Part shown: piece after piece, positions 32,430 to 42,327 of the stretch | Layout of the letters: each line of letters starts with the position of its first letter | Position numbering within the stretch: the first letter of the stretch is position 1 | Origin: Cyanophora paradoxa | Lineage: Eukaryota > Glaucocystophyceae > Cyanophorales > Cyanophoraceae | Assembly (NCBI GenBank): GCA_004431415.1 | Contig: QPMI01000546.1 | Span: forward strand, 62,001 to 126,000 | DNA: 64,000 bases | Direction: 5' to 3' | Notes under the pieces: generated by a model | What the model saw: only the letters and a program-made list of their open reading frames with translations | Database searches by the model: none | Told to the model about the DNA's origin: nothing | Program-made: the position numbers and the translations under genes

Positions 32430-35400
32430 TTAAGCAGCCTGACTGCGCCATTGATCTATTTGATCTTGTAAATCTTTGCATTTCTGGGACAATTCTTTAA
32501 CAGCTTCAATGAGAACAGGAACCAAACCCGTGTATTCGAGAGATAGATAGCCATCGTCTTTTTTCACGTTAACAACCTCTGGTATTACCTTTTCTACATC
32601 TTGCGCAATTAAACCTAATTTTGTTCCATCTTTTTCGCTTCCAATTCGTTTAAAACTCACTCCTTCTAATTTCTCAATCGCTGAAAGAGCGCCTGTTATC
32701 TTTTTAATGTCTGTTTTGTATCTTCTGTCACTTCCCTGTGACAAATATGCCGCAATATACAGGTATCCGCTCTGTTCCAAATATGCTATATTTGTATCCC
32801 ACGTATTTCTAAACTCTACTACTGTTGCTCCGTAACCTTTAATGTATGTAGTTGATGATGAACCAAAATAAACTCTCCCATTACCTTCATCTGATGTTAT
32901 CCAAGTTCCGGTTGCCCAAGTTGTGCGAGCATCTTTACTATATACATTATCCAACTGATCATACCATTTGCTGGTGAGGTTCTCCCTTTTTCTTTCGTCC
33001 ATCCAACCATACCAATATAACATCTCCCTTTTCTTGCAACAAATCTAACATGTGAGAAATAATCACAAGCAAAAGAAGCCCACGCCAAACCATCGTGATA
33101 ATCTGTGGTTCCATAATTTGAGACAGTCTGATAAGTATTAACTCGCATAATGTGGAACCATCGACCTGCTCGATAGCCTCCAATATCGAAATATCGACAA
33201 TTCGACCAACACAAATATTGAACATGACATGTTTGCATATTTGCTGGGACTTCAATTTGCGCCCAGTCTCCACTTGTTGAATCACCTTCAACGATACTAT
33301 AAAATCCATCCACAGGATTAGAAACAGAAGCTGTCCAACCTGTCCCCAAGAACCACTAAATGATAGACCACCACTACCTGTTCCACTCCAAGTATCAAAA
33401 CCTATAATGTTTCCAACTAAACTTGGTGTTAGTAGATTTGGCTTACTATAAATGTTATCCCAAGAAACATAACCTGTGTGACCACCATAACTACTTCCTG
33501 TCCAAGTGCGAGTAAATCCAATGCCCATTATGTGAACTCTTCCTACCTTTGGAATAATACGAAGGCGAATAAAGCGATTTCCCAACATAATAGGGACATT
33601 TTGTAAACCATTGTGGTTTCCATCTGGTGCGCTTTCATATTGATGATAACTATTCACTCTTGCAATGAAAACCGCATTTCCTTGTCTATTAATTCCCCAA
33701 ATCTCAAAGTAACGACAATTTACCCAAGGGAGATATGTTAAGTGGGCTGTTCCCGTATATAAATCAGTGGGTATTGTGTAATCAACCCATGAGCCGTTAA
33801 CAACAGTGTCGCCACTCTCATTATTGTAAGCATACCCACCGTAATTATAGTAGGGTTCCCATGCTGTTCCACCTTCAAAACCCCAACCTCCTGCATAACC
33901 ATGTGGCGAATTTCCTGCAACAGTTGCGTCATACTCTACACATCGAGGCATTGTTTTGTCACCAAATTTATAGTTTGTAGTTGCATTTATTGAACCCCAT
34001 TAATAATTGTTCCACTTAGAGTCGGAGCTGACACAGTATTATTAACTGCAAGGTTACCATTTGAATACGATTTTAATAACCATGCATCTGCTGAGTTTCT
34101 GAATTCGACCGATACACCATCACTATGCTCATAACCTCGAATGTATGTAGTTCCACCATTTCCAAACCAAAATCGTGGGACATTATCCGTTGATTTTAAC
34201 CAAGTGGAGACAGCCCATGTTGCTGTTTGTGGGAGGTCTGCGGCTGTAAATAAAGCGGGACGACTGTAAATATTATCCCAACTAATCAAACCATTCGCTG
34301 GTGCTGTTCTTCCTACTTCTTTTGTCCATCCAAGCATTCCAATGTAAATTCGTCCTTTCTTTGCAAAAATTCCAATATGAGAGAAATTCCCACAAAATAC
34401 GGAAGTCCATAATAAACTCGAATGCCAATTTGTGTCGGCTGTGTTTTGAACATTTTGATACGTATTCACTCTCATAATATAATTCCAACGACCATTGCGG
34501 TATCCATAAATATCAAAATATCTTGAATTCGTCCAACATAAGTATTGTATGTGACAGGTTTTCATTCCTGCTGGAACAACACACTGCATGTAGCCACTGC
34601 CACTTTCATCATCTGTCTGGTTGCAATAAAACCCTCTACTGGGTTATCTGTTGTGGGTTTCCATGCTGTTGTCCAAGCCCCAGCTGGGAATGCTACACCT
34701 GTGCTATTCCAACCACTTACAACATCAAACTCGGAATATTTGCCAACAGGATTGAAAGCAATATTATCGTAATGCAATAATCCTGCATCATTATCAGTTG
34801 CTCTTTGTCGACTCCAACCAAAGACACCTGTAAGATAAATGCGACCTTTTCGCCCTTGAACATATATTTTACTGTAAAATTCGCAGTTTACTGAAGTAAA
34901 TATTATAGCTGGGTATGTTCCATCTTGAACTGCAACATCCTGAAGTCCTTGATAGTTATTTATTCGTCTTAGGAAATGTTGATGTCCATTTACAGTTTGC
35001 CCGTAAATATCGAAATATCGACAATTATGCCACAGTAAAGTTGAATATAAAACGATTTCATACCTTCTGGAATTGTCCAACGCATCCAACAACCCGTAAC
35101 ATCTGCGTCATTCTCAGGTGTCGTATAACATCCGGTTAGTCCCGTTCTATGACCTGTCCAATTAACAGTCCAATTATTTGCGCTTCTATCTGTCGAAACC
35201 ACATCTAATTGGTCAAATTCATAACCTTTCGGTATTGTGGTTCCACCAATTTGTAATGTGGTAGCGTTAACGGTTCCGGTGACGGTTCCACCTGTAAGAG
35301 GTAGATAATTCGCAAGTGCCGCCGCTAATTCTGCATCGGTTGCATAACTGCTTAAATCCGCCGACGTGAGATATCCTTTATTGGTAAGGTAATCATCTGT

Positions 35401-38400
35401 AACAACACCGGAAAGGGTGGTATTGTGTAAGTTTTTTGCCGCCATTCTCTGATTGACTTCTAAGGCGCCTCCTGATGTTGTCTTAATCCACGCCATCTCA
35501 CATTTTCCGTGATCATCTGTGGGTTGTCCTGCAACAGGAAGATAGTTTACAACTTTCTCCCTTGTGAATACTATCTTAGGTCTTGCTCCATCATATGCAC
35601 TTTGATCTGTTACATTTACTTGTATCGCTGCTGAAAAATCCGCTACTTGTCCTGTTTCACCCGGGTGATAATTCGTGACATAGATACTGGGGAAAGTATC
35701 ATTTACTCCTACATTAAAATCACCACTATACACTCCATTTACGATTGGATCCCTGGGTAATCTTACTGCAAGAGTTCCCACCATCGGTGTGCCGTCTTGA
35801 CCTGTAAACGACCCATTGAGACTAACATAATGATCATTCAAAAATAGCCTTTCAGGTGTATTAATCGATTGGTAAAGTGTGACTCCATTAAAAACGTTTC
35901 CGATTGCATTCAATTGTGCGAATACTGGCTGTTCGTCTATTTCGTCCCAATTGTGCCTATGTGCAAAATCTGAGATATCCACTTTTGTGTGGGTATGTGC
36001 AAAATCTGTAATATCTGCTTTTAGGTGAGTATGTGCAAAGTCTGTAATATCTGCTTTAAGGTGGGTGTGTGCAAAATCTGTGATATCTGCTTTTGTGTGA
36101 GCATGTGCAAAGTCTGTAATATCTGCTTTTAGATGAGTATGGGCAAAGTCTGAGATATCTGCTTTTGTGTGAGTATGGGCGAAATCTGTAATATCCGCTT
36201 TGACGTGTTCATGTGCGAAATCCGTAATATCGGCTTTGACGTGTTCATGTGCGAAATCTGTTATTTGATCTTTTGTGTGAGTGTGGGCAAAATCTGTAAT
36301 ATCGGCTTTGACGTGTTCATGTGCGAAATCTGTAATATCGGCTTTAACATGTTCATGGTCTGAGGGTGGGAATTTTTCGGGTGCGTCAGGGATATTATCC
36401 CATCTAAAATAATCTTCTGTTACGACTCTTGAAATATTTTCGTTATGAATGTTTTTCGCTGAGGCTCTCTGATTGATTTCTAAAAGACCCTCAGGAACTC
36501 CACCATTATAATTTGTTTTAATCCATGCTACCTCACATTGTTTATAATCGTCACGATCTCCTAAAAGTGTTTCTGCTGCGAGTTGCTCACGGCTGAATAT
36601 TAATTTCGGTCTTGATCCATCCAAATCGCTTACATTCGTCACATTAATTTGTATGGCTGCGTTTTTGTCTGTATAGTTTGCCGGATCTGATGGTAAAGAT
36701 ATTAAACCTCCTGTCATTGGGACGTCTTCCGCATAATAACTGGTTAAGTAGATTCCCGGTTTTGTGTCTTTTATTTCAATACCACCACCAAGTGGTAATA
36801 TTACATCCCTTGTGGGTGGTCTAATATACAATTCGCCATCCATTGTGGTGCCTGCATCGATTCCCTGACGATTCACATAATAATCGTTTAATTGTAATCT
36901 TTCTGGTGTGTCTATATTTTGGTAGAGACTCACACCATTGTTAATATCTCCTAATAATACATTTCCTGCTGATGCAAAAGTGGGCTGCTCTCGTATTTCG
37001 CTCCAAATATGTAAATGGTCTTCCGGCGGAAACTCAGGTGGAATTCCATCGATATCGCCCCAATCATGCCTGTGATCTTCAGGTGGATATTTCTCAGGTT
37101 TACCCAAGATCTCATCCCAATCATGGTTGTGATCCTCTGGTGGATATCTCGCTGGTTTGTTGTTGATCTGTTCCCAATCTGGAAAGAACTCAAAAAGCTC
37201 CGGTTGTAATCCATCTGGTAAAAACTCCTCATGGGTTCATAAGGTTGCTCATAATCCACAACTGGTGGTTCGAGACCATCTGCTAAATATTCCTCATGGG
37301 GTTCATAATTCTGTTCATACTCAAACTCTTGTGGATCTAAACCATCGGGTAAATACTCTTCCTCATTTGGGTCGTATTGATCATACTCATACTCTTGCGG
37401 GTCGAAACCGTCAGGTAAAAACTCTTCCTCATCTGGGACAAATTGGTAATCATCAAGCTCTAATATATCGATTTCAGGAGGTAAATACTGTTCATCTATT
37501 TGTTTTTTCGGTTCGAAGATAGGTTTATTGCGAACTTGCTCCCAACTGACAATATGTTGACCGAAAGGAACTGTCTCATCAGCAACTCGCTCTCGACCAG
37601 GTCCATCCGGGATTGGCGGCTTTGGTAACCCTGGAAGAGGTGGTATAGGGACAATAGGTCCGAAGTAGTAGTTGAAAATGTTGATAACCTGCTCTTCAGT
37701 GCTAACCTTCTTACCATCCTGATAAATATTAGTTCCATGAATATTTCTCCACTGCCTGGTGCGAAGCCCTAGGTCATATCTATCATGCAATGCCGGGAGC
37801 AGGTGCCTGTCAGCCTCAATCAAGATAGAGCCGAAGGTGCATCCAGGAATATCGAACCTGGTGGCTGGCTCGGTATCGATTTGATTTACATCAAACCCGA
37901 AAAGAAGATTTGCTTCTCGTGCATCGGTATATAGTAGATCCCAGGGGAACGGCTGAATTTGTGATGCAAGCACTGATATTGCAGCATCTTCGCCAAGGAG
38001 AATTCGCCCAGTGATTTGAGCCGCAGTTTTGTTTGCGACATCATTTGATTCATCAATTAGACGTAGAGCTGATGTATGGACCCCTCTATCATTTTGGAGC
38101 CTAAATATCAATCTACCAGAATCATACTTGGAGACTGTGCCTGAGGAGGCAATTCGCAGGTGTCGTGGCAACGCCCTGGACCCAATAATTTCAGCAACAA
38201 AGTTCTCAGTGGGACCAAGACAGAATCTCTGTGCAATATCTGGGGCACCAACGTGAGAGTTCCGCAGAATTAATGCAGCTGGTCGACTAAACTCGGTCCT
38301 GTGGATGTCACGATCAGCATTGAAGTCTGCCAAGATGCTTCCAAATACGCGAATATTTATGAGTCGATCATCAACGAAATCTGGAGATCTACGAAGTGGC

Positions 38401-38426
38401 ACTGGCTTCTTCAAGATGTAGGACAT
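32430..38426 (-). CDS. Giant tail-fibre-like protein with S74 chaperone domain (about 2000 aa)
   Basis: One gene read from ATG 38426 (MSYILKKPVPLRRSPD) to the stop at 32430, across six one-base losses in short homopolymers (37233, 35037, 34621, 33993, 33344, 32951). Order: N-terminal domain (1 to about 300); about five acidic repeats of the EEFLPDGFDPQEYEY type (about 335-415); PPEDHxHDW repeats; a roughly 200-residue shaft block (TPERLQLNDYYV...CEVAWIKT); eleven 12-residue HxHxKADITDFA repeats (about 687-823); a second copy of the shaft block (TPERLFLNDHYV...CEMAWIKT); four about 160-residue modules with CRYFDIYG...RVNTYQ; and a C-terminal S74 intramolecular chaperone (SDRRYKTDIKKITGALSAIE...LGLIAQDVEKVIPE...). 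Such chaperones trimerise phage fibres and then self-cleave; HxH repeats bind metal in phage fibres. Likely the host-recognition fibre of the virion. Confidence 0.82.
35955..36362 (-). repeat. 36-bp coding repeats for the HxHxKADITDFA units
   Basis: About eleven tandem units, with variants HEHVKADITDFA, HTHTKADISDFA, HTHLKADITDFA and one HTHTKDQITDFA. Every unit keeps the HxH pair and the following ITDFA or ISDFA. Confidence 0.9.
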
Positions 38427-38450
38427 TTTTATATAAGCCCCCTTTTAAAA
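38427..38450. promoter_or_regulatory. Bidirectional TATA-like promoter between fibre and patatin genes
   Basis: The 24-bp gap between the two divergent ATGs holds TTTTATATAAGCCCCC, which reads as a TATATAA box in both directions. Similar boxes (TATATAAA) lie just upstream of other capsid-region genes. Confidence 0.55.
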
Positions 38451-39934
38451 ATGAAGGTCATTCTCTCACTATCAGGTGGAGGTGCTCGTGGAATAGTCAT
38501 AGCCCGAATTCTACAACGGATTGAGGCGATTACTGGGAAAGCAATACCACAGCTGTTTGATTTCTTTGCAGGCACCTCAACAGGGGCAATAATAGCGGCC
38601 GGATTGGCGATCCCATCAGCTCCAGGCTCTGTTCTTGCTTACCGATATTCTGCAGGTGATATCTTGAGTCTATATCAAACGAACCTGCCAACAATATTTG
38701 CAAATCCGAGATCACTCACAAGCTTGCTCTCAGGAAGCCGCTATGATGCAAATCCTCTGGAGTCGGTGCTTACAGACGTTGCCCTGGACTACACAATTGC
38801 AGAATCGACAAAAGACGTATTAATTACAGCGTTTGATACAGTTCGGATGCAGCCAGTAGTTTTTACGAAGGATGGGCCATATTCAAGCACGCTGATTCGT
38901 GATGCAGTGAGAGCATCTTCAGCAGCACCTACATTCTTTCCACCGAAGGTTCTAGGGACAAAAACCTTGTTGACGGGGCAATTGCCTGTTTGAATAATCC
39001 CTCAGTTGCTGCACTCAGCCACGCCAGTAAAATTTACGATGCAGAAGATCCAATTGTTCTTGTGAGCATTAGCTGTGGTGAAGTCCAAGCCAGTGAGCAA
39101 TTGACTGCAGGCTTTTCGAATTCGGAGACGTCAGGCTGGGGCGCACTGGGCTGGATCCTATCCCTCTCAGGCAGCCCAATCATTTCTATGCTAATGGCTG
39201 GTAGCGAGCTGGAATCGCACTTTCAAATGCAGGAACTGCTTCCAGTTGATGCAGATAGGAATCTAACTAGATACTGGCGTTTAAGTGTTCCTCTGCCAGC
39301 TGCAGTCATGAGCAAGCTTGATGATGCCTCCCCATCGAATATTTCTTATTTGATTTCTACAACAGATTTATGGCTGAAACAAATCGAAATAAATGCTAAA
39401 ATAAATGCGCTCTGCAGCTTTCTATTGGCGAACTACAACCTACTGAACGATGACAGACTAATCATATCGTCAACTTTAACAGTTGAGCCGCCATTTGATG
39501 TCAACTGGTTTATAATTCCAGATGCAAACATCATAAGCAACGACTTTGAGGAATTGCACCCACCTTCTCATGTGCGACCCAACTCAACAGGGTTCCAAGG
39601 TGGCACTCTACCTAATCCCTGGATCAGAGTCGAATTTACAAAGCCTTTTGAGCTACATCAAATCATTATGTATGGGCCAGCTTTTGCTGCCGGAGTCCTA
39701 TTTAATTTCAGCATTCTGACCAACTTAGGATATGTCCAAGATGGGAGGCTTTTTGAAAATACGGTCCTAGCAAATGTGCTTGCTGCGAACCCAACAATGG
39801 CAGGCTTCGATCTAATGCATAGTGACTCGCATTTGATCACCCCACAGGTATATAACTATGTGCAAATTATAACAAACGAATTTATAAATGTGAATGCATT
39901 CCGGCTTGATTTCCGGGGACGTTACATTAATTAG
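38451..39934 (+). CDS. Patatin-like phospholipase (about 494 aa)
   Basis: Start ATG at 38451 (MKVILSLSGGGARG). Patatin-like enzymes are serine-aspartate lipid acyl hydrolases. The oxyanion motif GGGARG, the nucleophile elbow GTSTG (in FFAGTSTGAIIAAGLA) and the catalytic Asp motif VDGAI are all present. The frame breaks once in an A run (38960-38964), immediately before VDGAI; one base restores it. The C-terminal 200 residues after the catalytic fold have no recognised domain and end with a beta-rich FRLDFRGRYIN. In a virion, a lipase could help cross a host membrane, as proposed for phospholipases of parvoviruses and some giant viruses; here that is inference. It is divergent from the fibre gene across a shared promoter. 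Confidence 0.82.
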
Positions 39935-39958
39935 GCGGCGGCATGAATGCCCAGGAAA

Positions 39959-40258
39959 TCAGAGAGAGTCCAAGACGTGTTGGAATAGTTCTGCCAGATT
40001 TATCTTTCTCCCAAAATGGTGCTCCATTACGCCTCCCAGTCGCCTCTTAATGTAATTCTCTCTTCGCTGATACCAAGTTGTGTTTTTGGTTGCGAGCTCC
40101 TTTTTGATTCCGTCAGGACCAAATCGGCGGTAAGCTTGCAGAAAACCTAGGTTTGTTTGTGTGCTTGGCTTATCTCCAATCGCAACAAGTGATACTTTTT
40201 TGTCCCGCATCAACGGTAAGTACTTTTCAATCTGAGCTATGGGCATCAACTGCGACAT
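39959..40258 (-). CDS. Small basic Polinton protein (99 aa), unknown
   Basis: Start ATG at 40258 (MSQLMPIAQIEKYLPLMRDK), with a CAATATATAAAAA box directly upstream on its strand. A mixed alpha/beta N-terminus is followed by a basic segment (NTTWYQRRENYIKRRLGG) and a short C-terminal helix. No known family; small size and charge fit a nucleic-acid-binding or capsid-internal protein. Convergent with the patatin gene, 24 bp away. Confidence 0.55.
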   Translation of the reverse strand: MSQLMPIAQIEKYLPLMRDKKVSLVAIGDKPSTQTNLGFLQAYRRFGPDGIKKELATKNTTWYQRRENYIKRRLGGVMEHHFGRKINLAELFQHVLDSL

Positions 40259-40352
40259 TTTTTATATATTGTGCCAAGAAATAAAACGGGGCGGAGGCAC
40301 AGCCGAGCTGCTTGTCTGCGACTTTTCAAATCAGTTTGTCTGGCGACTTTCC

Positions 40353-40948
40353 CTAAGTGATGAACTGGAGCTCCCCAGACCATGGCAATCCATTCAGTAA
40401 TACATCATCACCATCTCTGTCTACAATGCGCAGTCGCAAGGAAGTCAGCACAAGACGCTCTTCGATGGGGATCCATTCGCCTTGATGATCCTGATTTATA
40501 TAAACGAATTTGCCAACGTCCTGACTCATTTGAATTCGAGCAAGCCCGTAGTTGCACATTGTTTTGGCCCACGGCGAAGCTTTGAAGCAAATGGTCGAAG
40601 CTCTTCACAGACAAGGAATAGATACTGGTCGCTGTTCATGTCAATTATCTTTGGAAATTCGACAGCATAACCAAGTGGCTCACTCCGCATTCTTTCGGTG
40701 AAATCCACGCCATATTCAGGGTGTGAAGGTGTTACTGGAATGCCAGCAACCTCGAGATATCGCTCAGCTGCAGTTACTGATCTTTGCCCTCCTTCAAACA
40801 CGATAGGAGACAGCTGGAGAGACTCATTTCGGTTCAGCCCTAGCAGATTCGATAGAGCTTTGAACTGGCAGGTGACTGTGCAGGAACGGTTGCAATAGGC
40901 AGACATCTTCAGTGTCTCTGGGTCCCGAAACAATTTGAAATATGCCAT
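40353..40948 (-). CDS. Putative minor virion protein (about 198 aa)
   Basis: Start ATG at 40948 (MAYFKLFRDPETLKMSAYCN); the ATG overlaps the stop of the upstream gene by one base (TAATG). A one-base loss in an A run (T run on plus, 40562-40565) splits the frame; restored, it continues through MCNYGLARIQMSQDVG to the stop at 40353. The C-terminal part (GEWIPIEERLVLTSLRLRIV, DRDGDDVLLNGLPWSGEL) resembles the ends of minor capsid proteins in polinton-like viruses (from general knowledge, not searched). Tight coupling to the next gene suggests co-expression. Confidence 0.55.
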
Positions 40949-41267
40949 TACGATTCCCCCAGTTCAAACTTAAACGATAGGCCAAAGTTGTAAAGATCTG
41001 TTTCGCCCATATTTGCAGTAGTAATTATACCAGGCTCAAAAACTGCCAGATTTCCGTCCAAATGTTGGGGAAGGTGATCGAAAGATACTCATCTCTAATG
41101 CTCGTGTAAAGGCTGTTTGCGAACTCACACTGGGTAAGTCGAACAGCAACTGGATTGATTATAGGTTCATTTATTTCTAGCACAAAGTTTGCCTCTGAAT
41201 CGATTGGCCTTCTGTCTCTACTGTCAAAGCTGAGCCTGGCGCAGCGTCGATGCTTGTCTTCGACCAT
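40948..41267 (-). CDS. Small virion-type protein with SRDR motif (about 106 aa)
   Basis: Start ATG at 41267 (MVEDKHRRCARLSFDSRDR). A one-base loss in a C run (G run on plus, 41067-41070) shifts the frame; restored, it ends FGLSFKFELGES at 40948. The N-terminal pattern (SFDSRDR, then FVLEINEPIINPVAVRLTQC, then a short segment with NSLY) recurs in capsid-associated proteins of this virus group, and the same layout starts the neighbouring minor capsid gene (FKVRLPKVYQDVKAVRLVSA, EIPNT). Probably a capsid or vertex component; not certain. Confidence 0.5.
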
Positions 41268-41295
41268 TTTTTATTCTCTAACTGATATAAAAAAG
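41268..41295. promoter_or_regulatory. Divergent A/T-rich promoter region
   Basis: The 28-bp gap between divergent ATGs at 41267 (minus) and 41296 (plus) contains CTGATATAAAAAAG on the plus strand and a T-rich stretch on the other side. Confidence 0.45.
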
Positions 41296-42252
41296 ATGCC
41301 AACGGACTACGTCTGCATTGCAAGCCACCAAGCGGATGAGCTGACATCCACCTCAAAATTTAAAGTAAGACTGCCTAAAGTTTATCAGGATGTGAAAGCT
41401 GTGCGCTTGGTATCAGCTGAGATCCCCAACACAATGAGCACAGTTGATGCACTCGATCCAGCAGAGGATTTAGTGTTTGACACGTATATATATTGGTGCA
41501 AATATGATCCTGCAAATGAGGGACCCGATCCACCTCAGCCAGGTTTTGGAGCCTGGAATAACATTACAATTCCACCTGGAAATTACGACGTCACCTCGCT
41601 TGTGACAAAGATAAACGATAGGTTGACGGGGACTGGTATCACGTGCACGTATAATTCAGCAGTTAAATCAATAGGGTTCACAGCTAGCTTCGAGTTCTTT
41701 ATTGCTCTGATGTTGCCAACGAACCTGGGTGGGCGGGAAATCAGAAACTACCAGGCTGTTGCTAGGGCTCAGCGAACTGCAAAGCTGCTAGGCTTGCGAT
41801 CAATTCTACCGATTCGGTCTAAGGATTTAACTGTCGATATTCAATATATAGAGGGCGCTTATGAACCCGATGTCACTCCCGATGATCATGTGCTACTTCG
41901 CATTCCTGAAATTGGTGATCTTGTCAGTATGCCCAATACTTCAATTCCTGGCTTCTTCTCAAAGCTCAGCATTCCAAGCGCCCTTCGTCCAGGCGAGACA
42001 GCCTACTACGATTCAACTGAAGCAAATCCTTTGTATAAGTATGTTTATTCAAAGCTGGACCTCTACTCTGTGACTATTGAGATATACGATTTTATGCAGC
42101 GAATCGCTGATTTAAATGGAGCTCCTGTGTCATTTATTCTCGAAATTCGTTATGGTCCTGACGAACCCAATGGTGATGTTGTCTACGAACTTGCAAAACT
42201 TCAGCTCCAGAAAAGGTCAAAGACATATCCTTGGATCAATTCGTCAAACTGA
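41296..42252 (+). CDS. Putative minor capsid / penton protein (318 aa)
   Basis: Start ATG at 41296 (MPTDYVCIASHQADE); the open frame extends 47 codons further upstream, but that would overlap the divergent gene, and the TATATAA-type box lies just before this ATG. The protein has FKVRLPKVYQDVKAVRLVSA followed by EIPNT, an ITIPPGNYDVTSLVTKIND segment and a C-terminal YSVTIEIYDFMQRI: beta-rich jelly-roll-like character. In polintons and polinton-like viruses the single-jelly-roll penton gene commonly sits immediately before the major capsid gene, as here. Role inferred from pattern and position. Confidence 0.6.
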   Translation: MPTDYVCIASHQADELTSTSKFKVRLPKVYQDVKAVRLVSAEIPNTMSTVDALDPAEDLVFDTYIYWCKYDPANEGPDPPQPGFGAWNNITIPPGNYDVTSLVTKINDRLTGTGITCTYNSAVKSIGFTASFEFFIALMLPTNLGGREIRNYQAVARAQRTAKLLGLRSILPIRSKDLTVDIQYIEGAYEPDVTPDDHVLLRIPEIGDLVSMPNTSIPGFFSKLSIPSALRPGETAYYDSTEANPLYKYVYSKLDLYSVTIEIYDFMQRIADLNGAPVSFILEIRYGPDEPNGDVVYELAKLQLQKRSKTYPWINSSN

Positions 42253-42309
42253 GCTAAGCTCGCGGCACGCAAGCGAGCCTTGGCGAAGCGGCAGAATTAT
42301 TTTCTTTCA

Positions 42310-42327
42310 CTGCAATTATATAAATCG
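42310..42327 (+). promoter_or_regulatory. TATA-like box before the major capsid gene
   Basis: AATTATATAAATCG ends directly at the ATG at 42328, implying a very short leader. The same box shape occurs before several other structural genes. Confidence 0.5.

Noticed and set aside
36169-36363. Short plus-strand repeat protein (MCEIRNIGFDVF-like)
   Set aside because: It is the complement of the fibre HxH repeats and has no promoter or similarity.
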